64,000 nt of DNA from NCBI RefSeq assembly GCF_000526215.1, contig NZ_JAFQ01000004.1, positions 930,001 to 994,000 on the forward strand, in the 5' to 3' direction. Position numbers and translations under genes: made by a program. The notes beneath the pieces are model-generated. The model saw nothing but the letters and a program-made list of their open reading frames with translations. It was not told the origin of the DNA and searched no databases. Shown one piece after another: positions 26,473-33,774 of this stretch (its first letter is position 1; the number at the start of each line of letters is the position of its first letter). Source of the DNA: Nocardia sp. BMG51109. Lineage in GTDB: Bacteria; Actinomycetota; Actinomycetes; Mycobacteriales; Mycobacteriaceae.

Positions 26473-26542
26473 GAAATTCCTACTTCTCATCGGCCGGGTC
26501 ATCCCCGCATACGCGGGGAGGAATCCCTACTTCTCGTCGGCC
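26473..26542 (-). repeat. Duplicated rplQ tail flanking a type I-E-like solitary CRISPR repeat
   Basis: A 22-23-bp segment covering the rplQ stop (26521-26542, plus strand 'ctacttctcgtcggcc') recurs 47 bp downstream (26473-26494, 'ctacttctcatcggcc'). Between the two, directly abutting the stop, are 29 bp (26498-26526) with the core CCCCGC-atac-GCGGGG and ends 'gtcat' and 'aggaatcc'. Length, stem and flanks match type I-E CRISPR repeats of actinobacteria as I remember them. No second copy with a spacer was seen, so this is not an array. Confidence 0.45.
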
Positions 26543-27072
26543 TTTTCCTCTGGAACCGGGGCCTCGGCCTCGGCCTCAGCCTCGGTCTCCTCGGTAGCCG
26601 CCTCGGCCTTCGCCTCGGTGGCCGCCTCGGCCTTCGCCTCGGCCTTCGGCTCCTCAGCCTTGGCCTTCTGCGACGCAGCTACGCGGCGAGCACGATCGGC
26701 CTCGTTGGTCACGGTCTGCTCCCGGACCAGCTCGATGATCGCCATCGGCGCGTTGTCACCCTTGCGCGGCAGGGTCTTGATAATCCGGGTGTAGCCACCC
26801 GCACGGCCCTCGAACGACGGTCCGATGGTCGCGAAGAGTTCGTGCACCACGTCCTTGTCGCGGATCACCTTGAGCACCTCGCGGCGGTCGGCCAGGGTGC
26901 CGGCCTTTGCCTTGGTGACCAGCTTCTCGGCGTACGGGCGCAGCGCCTTGGCCTTGGCCTCGGTGGTCGTGATCCGACCGTGCTCGAAGAGCGCCGTGGC
27001 CAGATTGGCGAAGATCGCCTTCTGGTGCGACGCCGACCCGCCGAAGCGGGCACCCTTCTTGGGCTTGGGCAT
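26527..27072 (-). CDS. rplQ: 50S ribosomal protein L17
   Basis: 181 residues. The globular L17 core spans about residues 1-120 ('[20 protein letters not shown]', '[21 protein letters not shown]', '[20 protein letters not shown]'). It is followed by a ~60-residue Ala/Glu/Lys tail with imperfect 'AEAATEAK' repeats, a known actinobacterial extension. It lines the exit-tunnel side of the large subunit. It starts 51 bp after the rpoA stop in the same operon. Confidence 0.97.
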   Translation of the reverse strand: MPKPKKGARFGGSASHQKAIFANLATALFEHGRITTTEAKAKALRPYAEKLVTKAKAGTLADRREVLKVIRDKDVVHELFATIGPSFEGRAGGYTRIIKTLPRKGDNAPMAIIELVREQTVTNEADRARRVAASQKAKAEEPKAEAKAEAATEAKAEAATEETEAEAEAEAPVPEEKADEK

Positions 27073-27123
27073 TGTGGGTTCTCCTTATGAGAAGGCCGAA
27101 CCGGGGCTGCCACCCCGTACGGC

Positions 27124-28197
<1,074 letters not shown>

Positions 28198-28235
28198 TCA
28201 GGGCGCCCGCTATTTGACGCCCACGGCTGGGAGCT

Positions 28236-28257
28236 GAGCGGCCGGGGTGGGCCGCTC
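28236..28257 (-). terminator. Intergenic hairpin between rpsD and rpoA
   Basis: A perfect 8-bp stem GAGCGGCC/GGCCGCTC with a 6-nt loop in the 99-bp gap between rpsD and rpoA. It could be an attenuator or an RNA-processing site. There is no U-tract, and transcription of rpoA from the upstream ribosomal promoter must pass through it. Confidence 0.35.
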
Positions 28258-28281
28258 CCTGTCAGCGGCAATCGCCGACGT

Positions 28282-28887
28282 TTACTTCGAGTAGTACTCG
28301 ACGATGAGCTGTTCGTTGATCGGCACGTCGATCTGCGCACGCTCCGGCAGCTGGTGGACCAGAATCCGCAACCGGTTCGGCACCACCTGCAGCCAGCCCG
28401 GGATCGGGCGGTCGCCCTGGGTCTCGCGGGCCACCTGGAACGGCAGCGTGCTCAGCGACTTCTCCTTGACATCGATGATGTCGTACTGCCCGACCTGGTA
28501 GCTGGGAACGTCCACCTTCTTGCCGTTGACCAGCAGGTGGCCGTGGCTCACCAGCTGGCGGGCCTGCCGGCGGGTGCGGGCCAGGCCGGCGCGGTAGACC
28601 ACGTTGTCCAGCCGGGACTCCAGCAGCTGCAACATGTTGTCGCCGGTCTTGCCCTTGCGGCGGTTCGCCTCTTCGTAGTAGCGGCGGAACTGCTTCTCCA
28701 TGACGCCGTAGGTGAAGCGGGCCTTCTGCTTCTCCTGCAGCTGGACCAGGTACTCGCTCTCCTTGATCCGCGCGCGGCCGTGCTGGCCCGGCGGGTAGGG
28801 GCGGCGCTCGAACGCCTGGTCACCGCCGACGAGGTCGACACGCAGGCGACGCGACTTGCGGGTAATGGGGCCGGTGTAACGAGCCAT
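28282..28887 (-). CDS. rpsD: 30S ribosomal protein S4
   Basis: 201 residues beginning 'MARYTGPITRKSRRLRVDLVGGDQAFERRPYPPGQHG', with the S4 RNA-binding domain 'SRLDNVVYRAGLARTRRQARQLVSHGHLLVNGKKVDVPSYQV'. It lacks the zinc-binding four-Cys N-terminus, so it is the C-minus form usual in Mycobacteriales. It is a primary 16S rRNA binder and in many bacteria represses its own operon. Confidence 0.98.
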   Translation of the reverse strand: MARYTGPITRKSRRLRVDLVGGDQAFERRPYPPGQHGRARIKESEYLVQLQEKQKARFTYGVMEKQFRRYYEEANRRKGKTGDNMLQLLESRLDNVVYRAGLARTRRQARQLVSHGHLLVNGKKVDVPSYQVGQYDIIDVKEKSLSTLPFQVARETQGDRPIPGWLQVVPNRLRILVHQLPERAQIDVPINEQLIVEYYSK

Positions 28888-28908
28888 AGTTCTCTACCTT
28901 CCTTCCCG

Positions 28909-29322
28909 CTAGACGCGACGCCGCTTGGGCGGACGGCAGCCGTTGTGCGGCTGCGGGGTGACATCGGAGATCGTGCCCACCTCGAGGCCGGTGGCCTGCA
29001 GCGAGCGGATCGCGGTCTCGCGGCCCGAACCCGGGCCCTTCACGAACACGTCGACCTTCTTGACGCCGTTCTCCTGCGCCTTGCGGGCGGCGTTCTCGGC
29101 GGCGAGCTGCGCGGCGAACGGGGTCGACTTGCGCGAACCCTTGAAGCCGACGTGACCCGACGACGCCCACGAGATGACATTGCCCTCGGGGTCGGTGATC
29201 GACACGATCGTGTTGTTGAACGTGGACTTGATGTGCGCGTGGCCGTGCGGAACGTTCTTCTTGTCCCTGCGACGCGCCTTCTGGGACTTCTTGGGGCCGG
29301 AGGTCCGGCTCTTCGGAGGCAT
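28909..29322 (-). CDS. rpsK: 30S ribosomal protein S11
   Basis: 137 residues with a basic N-terminus ('[24 protein letters not shown]'), '[30 protein letters not shown]' and '[15 protein letters not shown]' at the C-terminus. It forms part of the 30S platform near the 3' end of 16S rRNA. It lies 21 bp before rpsD. Confidence 0.98.
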   Translation of the reverse strand: MPPKSRTSGPKKSQKARRRDKKNVPHGHAHIKSTFNNTIVSITDPEGNVISWASSGHVGFKGSRKSTPFAAQLAAENAARKAQENGVKKVDVFVKGPGSGRETAIRSLQATGLEVGTISDVTPQPHNGCRPPKRRRV

Positions 29323-29332
29323 CAGTTATCCC

Positions 29333-29704
29333 CTACTTCTTCTTGCCGGCGACGGTCTTCTTCGGACCCTTGCGCGTGCGCGCGTTGGTCTTGGTCCGCT
29401 GGCCGCGCACCGGCAGGTGACGACGGTGGCGGATGCCCTGGTAGCAGCCGATCTCGATCTTGCGACGGATATCGGCCTGCACCTCGCGGCGCAGATCACC
29501 CTCGACCTTGAACTCCGACGCCTCGATGTAGTCGCGCAACCGGGTGAGGTCGTCGTCGGTGAGGTCCTTCGAGCGCAGATCCGGGCTCACACCGGTGGCT
29601 TCCAGCACCTCCTTGGCGCGGGTGCGGCCGACGCCGAAAATGTAGGTCAGCGCGACCTCCATGCGCTTTTCGCGCGGAAGGTCGACGCCCATCAGACGTG
29701 CCAT
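29333..29704 (-). CDS. rpsM: 30S ribosomal protein S13
   Basis: 123 residues: '[38 protein letters not shown]', the helix-two-turn-helix region, and the basic C-terminal tail '[24 protein letters not shown]' that contacts the P-site tRNA. It is at the head of the rpsM-rpsK-rpsD-rpoA-rplQ block, 201 bp downstream of rpmJ, a gap large enough for an additional promoter. Confidence 0.98.
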   Translation of the reverse strand: MARLMGVDLPREKRMEVALTYIFGVGRTRAKEVLEATGVSPDLRSKDLTDDDLTRLRDYIEASEFKVEGDLRREVQADIRRKIEIGCYQGIRHRRHLPVRGQRTKTNARTRKGPKKTVAGKKK

Positions 29705-29905
29705 ATGGCAATTCCTTATCGTTGCGGAGGTCTGCTCCCTGTCCGTCCCCTCGGCTGGGGCCCCGGCCTCCGTTCCGGGGGTTGGTCACTCATCCGCCCC
29801 TGTGTTCATTGCTGAACCGGCGGGGCTCGCCGATGTGTGACTGGCGCTGGGAGGTCTTCTCTTGTCTGCCAATCCGATCGGCGATCGGTGCTTGGCCGGA
29901 ACCTG

Positions 29906-30019
29906 CTAGCCCTGACGCTGCTTGTGGCGCTGGTTGTCGCAGATCACCATGACCCGCCCGTTGCGGCGGATCACCTTGCACTTATCGCAGATCTTCTTGA
30001 CGCTCGGTTGAACCTTCAC
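29906..30019 (-). CDS. rpmJ: 50S ribosomal protein L36
   Basis: 37 residues from a GTG start at 30019, the universal L36 size. The zinc-ribbon ligands are present: Cys11 and Cys14 in 'ICDKCKVI', Cys27 ('[14 protein letters not shown]') and His32. This is the zinc-binding (C-plus) form. It lies between infA and rpsM as in other actinobacteria. Confidence 0.96.
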   Translation of the reverse strand: MKVQPSVKKICDKCKVIRRNGRVMVICDNQRHKQRQG

Positions 30020-30039
30020 GTCCGTCCAATCTGGTTGTG

Positions 30040-30087
30040 GTTCACGGGGTGTGAACACAGCTTTTCCCCGGCCACTCGGCCGGGGAA
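30040..30087 (-). terminator. Two hairpins between infA and rpmJ
   Basis: A perfect 10-bp stem TTCCCCGGCC/GGCCGGGGAA with an ACTC loop (30064-30087) and a smaller GTTCAC/GTGAAC inverted repeat (30040-30056) occupy the 94-bp infA-rpmJ gap. They may attenuate, or act as mRNA processing sites separating infA from the ribosomal genes. Confidence 0.45.
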
Positions 30088-30113
30088 GTCTCTGGAGTCG
30101 CGCCCGAGCGCGA

Positions 30114-30335
30114 TCACTTGTATCGGTAGACGATGCGACCGCGGGACAGGTCGTAGGGCGACAGCTCCACGACCACGCGGTCCTCGGGCAGGATGCGGAT
30201 GTAGTGCTGCCGCATCTTGCCGCTGATGTGCGCGAGAACCTTGTGCCCGTTCTCCAGCTCGATCCGGAACATCGCATTGGGCAGTGGCTCGATCACTCGA
30301 CCCTCGACCTCGATGGCCCCGTCTTTCTTCGCCAT
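30114..30335 (-). CDS. infA: Translation initiation factor IF-1
   Basis: 73 residues, an OB-fold protein with '[42 protein letters not shown]' and '[27 protein letters not shown]', essentially invariant in bacteria. It binds the 30S A site during initiation. Its ATG is preceded by GGAGG. First gene of the minus-strand operon here. Confidence 0.98.
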   Translation of the reverse strand: MAKKDGAIEVEGRVIEPLPNAMFRIELENGHKVLAHISGKMRQHYIRILPEDRVVVELSPYDLSRGRIVYRYK

Positions 30336-30647
30336 ATCCTCCGCGATCCCGGTTACGCTGGTCCCTGGCTGGGGCCAACTCTTCGGCTAGCTTCAGTCAC
30401 TGTCTAGCTCGGTCATTGTCGTGCACGTACGTCGACCTGGTGCCATACTCGCTGGTGTCATACTTGCCGAAATCGGCATGTGGGCATGAGCAACCGGCGG
30501 GCAAGGCGCACCGCCGATCAAGCTTACCTGCGCATGTACTATCCGGCCAAATGCGGCCCCGGCCGGGGCGCACACTCGGTCTCTATGGCATCGACCGCCG
30601 CCCCGCCGGTCGTCCGGAGACACCGGCCGGATCTCCGCCGAGGCGGT
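30336..30647 (-). promoter_or_regulatory. infA upstream region with direct repeat and palindrome
   Basis: 312 bp without a gene between infA and the WXG100 gene further upstream. It contains GGTGCCATACT (30439-30449) and GGTGTCATACT (30454-30464), a 15-bp-spaced direct repeat whose minus strand reads AGTATG(G/A)CACC and could supply -10-like TATG(G/A)C hexamers. Directly adjoining is the perfect palindrome TGCCGA-aa-TCGGCA (30465-30478). This is the likely promoter/operator of the infA operon. Confidence 0.45.
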
Positions 30648-30971
30648 TCAGATCTTCAGCCAAGGCGATTGTGGCGCCTGCTCGTCGATTGCCGCCGCCG
30701 ACGACTCCTCCTGCGACTGGAAGTTGTTCGCCGTGGTCTTCAGCGACTCCGAGAGTTCGCCGAGGTTGCGCTGCAGCAGCGCCCGCCGGCCGTCCAGATA
30801 GCCGTTGAACCGGCCGAACGCGCCGGCCGCCGACTGCTTCCACCCGTCCCGGCTGTCGGCGATCGACCGATCGGTCTCCGCCAGGGCGGCGCCGGAGTCG
30901 TTGAACAGGCCGTCGAGCCGACCGGCGGCGGCGCGCAACTGTTGTGGATCGACCGTTACCTGCTCAGTCAC
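30648..30971 (-). CDS. WXG100-like protein paired with DUF1023 hydrolase
   Basis: 107 residues from GTG 30971, which has GGGGGG six bases upstream; longer starts (31028, 31010, 30989) add residues without a better ribosome-binding site. Two predicted helices flank a W-K-Q turn at residues 44-46, in the same place as WXG in the Esx proteins, although the Gly is replaced. The C-terminus is Gln/Glu/Ser-rich. It is divergent from a large alpha-beta hydrolase gene whose own N-terminus also looks WXG100-like. It is probably the small export partner of that protein. Confidence 0.75.
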   Translation of the reverse strand: MTEQVTVDPQQLRAAAGRLDGLFNDSGAALAETDRSIADSRDGWKQSAAGAFGRFNGYLDGRRALLQRNLGELSESLKTTANNFQSQEESSAAAIDEQAPQSPWLKI

Positions 30972-31060
30972 CGAGGTCCCCCCGAGCATCCGAATTGTCT
31001 TGGTTTCCATTAGGCTACCCACTCGCACGGGTTCGACGAAATGGGTGGGGGATTCATCCG

Positions 31061-32764
31061 ATGCTGTTACCGGACATTCGCTGGTGGAACGAGCTGGCGC
31101 TGGAGATGCTCGAAACGTCGCTGTCCCGCCGCATCACCACCGTGCAGGATGTCACCACCCAGCTCGCGGACATCGGGCAGTTCCCCGGGTGGACAGGCGA
31201 ATCCGCGGATGCCGCGCGCCGCCGGTTCACCGTGACCGCCGACCAGCTGACCGACGAGGCCGCCGCGCTCGGCGCCGTCCGTGAGCTGGCCAAGCAGACC
31301 CGCGAGGCCGTCGCCCACCTGAAGCAGACCCTGGCCACGATCGAGCAGCAGGCCGCGGCGAACGGCCTCGAGGTCTGGGACACCGGGCACGTCACCATCG
31401 CCGACAAACCCGGCGCGCCCGATGCCGCCGCGGTGGAGACGCTGCGACTGGAGCTGATCGACGCGACGCGCGCCGTGATGCGCCAGGCCGACGACATCGA
31501 TGCCGACGCGGCCGCCATCCTGAACAAGGCCGCCGACGGCCAGATCACCGACAACGGCGCCACCGACGTCGGCGCGGCGGCCACAGCCGGCGAATCGCAG
31601 GGCGGCCTGACGGCCCTTCCTCCCCCGGAGAAGGCGACACCACAGCAGAACAGGGAGTACTGGGACGCACTGGACGACCGGCAGCGCCGCGAGATCATCG
31701 ACCAGCACCCCGAATGGGTCGGCAACCGCGACGGCATCCCCTCCATGGCCCGCCACGAAGCAAACGTCAACCGCATCGACGACGAGCGCGCCAGGCTGAC
31801 GCAGGAGCGGGACAGGCTGCAGGAGGAGCTGAAGGGCAAGCCCGACGGGTCCAGATACCCGAACGCGCCCGATCCGTATGGGGAGGAGCGGACGCAACTG
31901 GCCGAGGTCAATGCGAAGCTGAAGGACCTCGACTCGATCGAAGGCGTTCTGAAGAACAATCCGCTCGACGCGGCCAACCCCGACAAGGGTGCGCGATTGA
32001 TGATGCTGGATATGCAATCCGGTGAAAAGGGAATGGCCGCAGTTGCGGTCGGCGACCCGGACAACGCGGACCACGTCTCGGTGACCACCCCGGGCGTCTC
32101 CACGACGATGGCAGGGTTGGGCGACATGACCAAGGAGGCGACGGCCGTACAGCAAGAAGCGAAGAATCAGCTGGGCCTGGCAGGACGTGGCGGAGAACGG
32201 GTGGCATCGATCGCCTGGCTCGGATACGAACCCCCACCGGAGATCGGACCGGAAGCGGCCAGCGCCGCTCGTGCCGAGGCGGGTGCACCGAAGCTGGCGA
32301 GCTTCTACTCGGGTCTGGATGCGGCATCCAACAAACCTGATCCGCACATCACCGCCCTGGGCCATTCCTACGGGTCCACCACGACGGCACTCGCCTTGCA
32401 AGAACTCGGTCCCAACAATCCGGTCGATGACGCGGTTTTCTACGGCTCACCCGGAATCAACGCCAAGGACGAGCCGGAACTCAACCTGCCGCAGGGCCAC
32501 GGCTATGTCATGCGAGCGCCCGACGACCCGATCACCTACGCCGACGGCTTCGGCAAGTTCGGTCCCGATCCGGTGACGACACAACTCGAACAGCTCTCTG
32601 TTCGCGAAACGACGACACCTGACGGTGTCCATCGCGAGGACTCGAACGGCCACAGCGAATACCCGAGACCGGGCGCGGACGGCGCACTTCGCACGGCCGG
32701 ATACAACATGGCCGTCGTTGTCGCCGGCCTGGCGGGACAGCCGCAGCCGCTGGAGGTGCGCTGA
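31061..32764 (+). CDS. DUF1023 alpha/beta hydrolase with WXG-like N-terminal helical domain
   Basis: 567 residues from ATG 31061 (ggtgggggattcatccg upstream). Residues about 1-220 are helical; 'FPGWTGESADAARRRF' near residue 45 is a WXG-type turn (W-T-G), suggesting a fused export domain. A polar, coiled segment (about 235-290) precedes the hydrolase domain with nucleophile Ser436 in 'ALGHSYGSTTTALALQ' and a likely catalytic His531 in 'NGHSEYP'. The family is common in actinobacteria; substrate (ester or lipid) is unknown. It is followed after 1 bp by a lipoprotein gene and is divergent from the WXG100-like gene, so the three form a module that looks dedicated to type VII export. No signal peptide. 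Confidence 0.85.
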   Translation: MLLPDIRWWNELALEMLETSLSRRITTVQDVTTQLADIGQFPGWTGESADAARRRFTVTADQLTDEAAALGAVRELAKQTREAVAHLKQTLATIEQQAAANGLEVWDTGHVTIADKPGAPDAAAVETLRLELIDATRAVMRQADDIDADAAAILNKAADGQITDNGATDVGAAATAGESQGGLTALPPPEKATPQQNREYWDALDDRQRREIIDQHPEWVGNRDGIPSMARHEANVNRIDDERARLTQERDRLQEELKGKPDGSRYPNAPDPYGEERTQLAEVNAKLKDLDSIEGVLKNNPLDAANPDKGARLMMLDMQSGEKGMAAVAVGDPDNADHVSVTTPGVSTTMAGLGDMTKEATAVQQEAKNQLGLAGRGGERVASIAWLGYEPPPEIGPEAASAARAEAGAPKLASFYSGLDAASNKPDPHITALGHSYGSTTTALALQELGPNNPVDDAVFYGSPGINAKDEPELNLPQGHGYVMRAPDDPITYADGFGKFGPDPVTTQLEQLSVRETTTPDGVHREDSNGHSEYPRPGADGALRTAGYNMAVVVAGLAGQPQPLEVR

Positions 32765-32765
32765 C

Positions 32766-33335
32766 TTGCCGAAGACGACCGGACGGCTACTGGTAACGAT
32801 CGTCGTCGCGGCGGTCCTGAGCGGATGCGGCAGCAACTTGAACGACCCCGATCACCCGGCAACCGAAGAGGACATCGCGCACGCCGAGGCCATGATGCGG
32901 GAACTACCCGCCGCCGAGGACACCGAACGGCAACTCGCCGCCACCGTCCGGCAGATCGCAGATGCCGCGAAAACCGTTGCGCCCGCACTCGACTGGCAGG
33001 TGCACCCTGATCGCGGAATGAACCAGCTCGGGTGCCCTTCACCTTATCTCGAAGCCGATGGGGTGTCGTTCACCACAGACAGACTCATCTCGTCGGTACC
33101 GATCTCCGACACCGAATGGGCCGCTGTGTTGCCACTCGCGCGCGACGTCGCCACCCGGGAAGGCATGACATCGCTGACCGTCCAAGCCGACAAACCCGGA
33201 CGACACGACGTCATCCTGCACTCCCCCGACCACGGCAACGAGATCAGGCTCGGCACCGACAAGGCCGCCCTCCTCACCGGTACCACCGGTTGCCGATTCC
33301 GTGCCGACGATCCGCGAAGGCATGGTGCCAACTGA
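32766..33335 (+). CDS. LppA-family lipoprotein
   Basis: 189 residues from a TTG start at 32766, supported by a strong GGAGGTG eight bases upstream and immediate yield of a signal peptide with lipobox VLSGC. No ATG gives a plausible signal. The mature part shows 'EDTERQLAATVRQIADAAKTVAPALDW', a conserved Cys (QLGCPSPY) and the C-terminal 'GRHDVILHSPDHGNEIRLGTDKAALLTGTTGCRF', which recalls mycobacterial LppA/LppJ proteins. In mycobacteria an LppJ-type gene likewise follows a DUF1023 gene (from memory). It may bind or protect against the neighbouring hydrolase on the outer face of the membrane; this is inference. Confidence 0.78.
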   Translation: MPKTTGRLLVTIVVAAVLSGCGSNLNDPDHPATEEDIAHAEAMMRELPAAEDTERQLAATVRQIADAAKTVAPALDWQVHPDRGMNQLGCPSPYLEADGVSFTTDRLISSVPISDTEWAAVLPLARDVATREGMTSLTVQADKPGRHDVILHSPDHGNEIRLGTDKAALLTGTTGCRFRADDPRRHGAN

Positions 33336-33339
33336 CCTC

Positions 33340-33495
33340 CCCGGCAGACGACCGATCCCCGGGCACGGAAACGTTGCGCGATCAGCACGACATCGTGCTG
33401 TACTTCCCCGACAACGGCAACGCGATCGAACTGGTCACGTACAGGGCCGCTCCGCACCGGTACCACCGCAGCCGGTTCGGCGCGGAAGACCTACG
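33340..33495 (+). pseudogene. Remnant of a second LppA-family lipoprotein C-terminus
   Basis: Starting at 33386 the sequence encodes 'HDIVLYFPDNGNAIELVT', clearly homologous to 'HDVILHSPDHGNEIRLGT' of the gene just upstream. A frameshift then occurs near 33450, after which another frame continues 'RTGTTAAGSA', matching 'LTGTTGCRF'. No N-terminal half or signal peptide is present. This is a decayed duplicate, not a gene. Confidence 0.75.
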
Positions 33496-33693
33496 AAAGC
33501 AACCCGGAAACCGACGACATTCCGGACACCGCGAATTTCCGGCAATCCGGACGGAACGGGTGTGCGGAATGGCGGGCCGGGCACCGTCCGGCTGCCTGCG
33601 GCCGATGCGGGCAGCACGGGCGTCGCCGCCCGTGACGCTCGCGTAAACTACGCCCTGTCCAGGTAATCGGTCCGAGCAGATCCAGGGGGATCC
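33496..33693. other. Intergenic stretch upstream of EspI-like operon, nothing firm
   Basis: Short open frames here have no family resemblance. The segment 'cgtaaactacgccctgtcc' near 33645 is locally AT-rich and could include a promoter for the downstream leader ORF and EspI-like gene. Confidence 0.25.
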
Positions 33694-33774
33694 GTGAGTG
33701 AGCCCAGTGAGCAAACCGTCGTCGCGGTGCCCTGGGACTCGGTGAACCCGACCGCTAGTGAGGCGCAGTCGTGA
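33694..33774 (+). CDS. Possible 26-residue leader peptide overlapping EspI-like gene
   Basis: GTG 33694 follows aggggga by four bases and opens a frame of 26 codons ending at TGA 33772-33774 (start MSEPSEQTVVAV, then PWDSV). Its stop overlaps the GTG start of the EspI-like gene (GTGA), a classic translational-coupling arrangement. The EspI-like start itself has only a weak ribosome-binding site, so coupling would make sense. No homologue is known to me. Confidence 0.4.
   Translation: MSEPSEQTVVAVPWDSVNPTASEAQS

Noticed and set aside
26498-26526. A CRISPR array
   Set aside because: Only one repeat-like unit is visible and no cas gene is in the window, so it is reported as a solitary repeat-like element, not an array.
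33032-33666. Overlapping frames downstream of the LppA-like gene
   Set aside because: They are chance extensions through a frameshifted remnant; no start signal or signal peptide.
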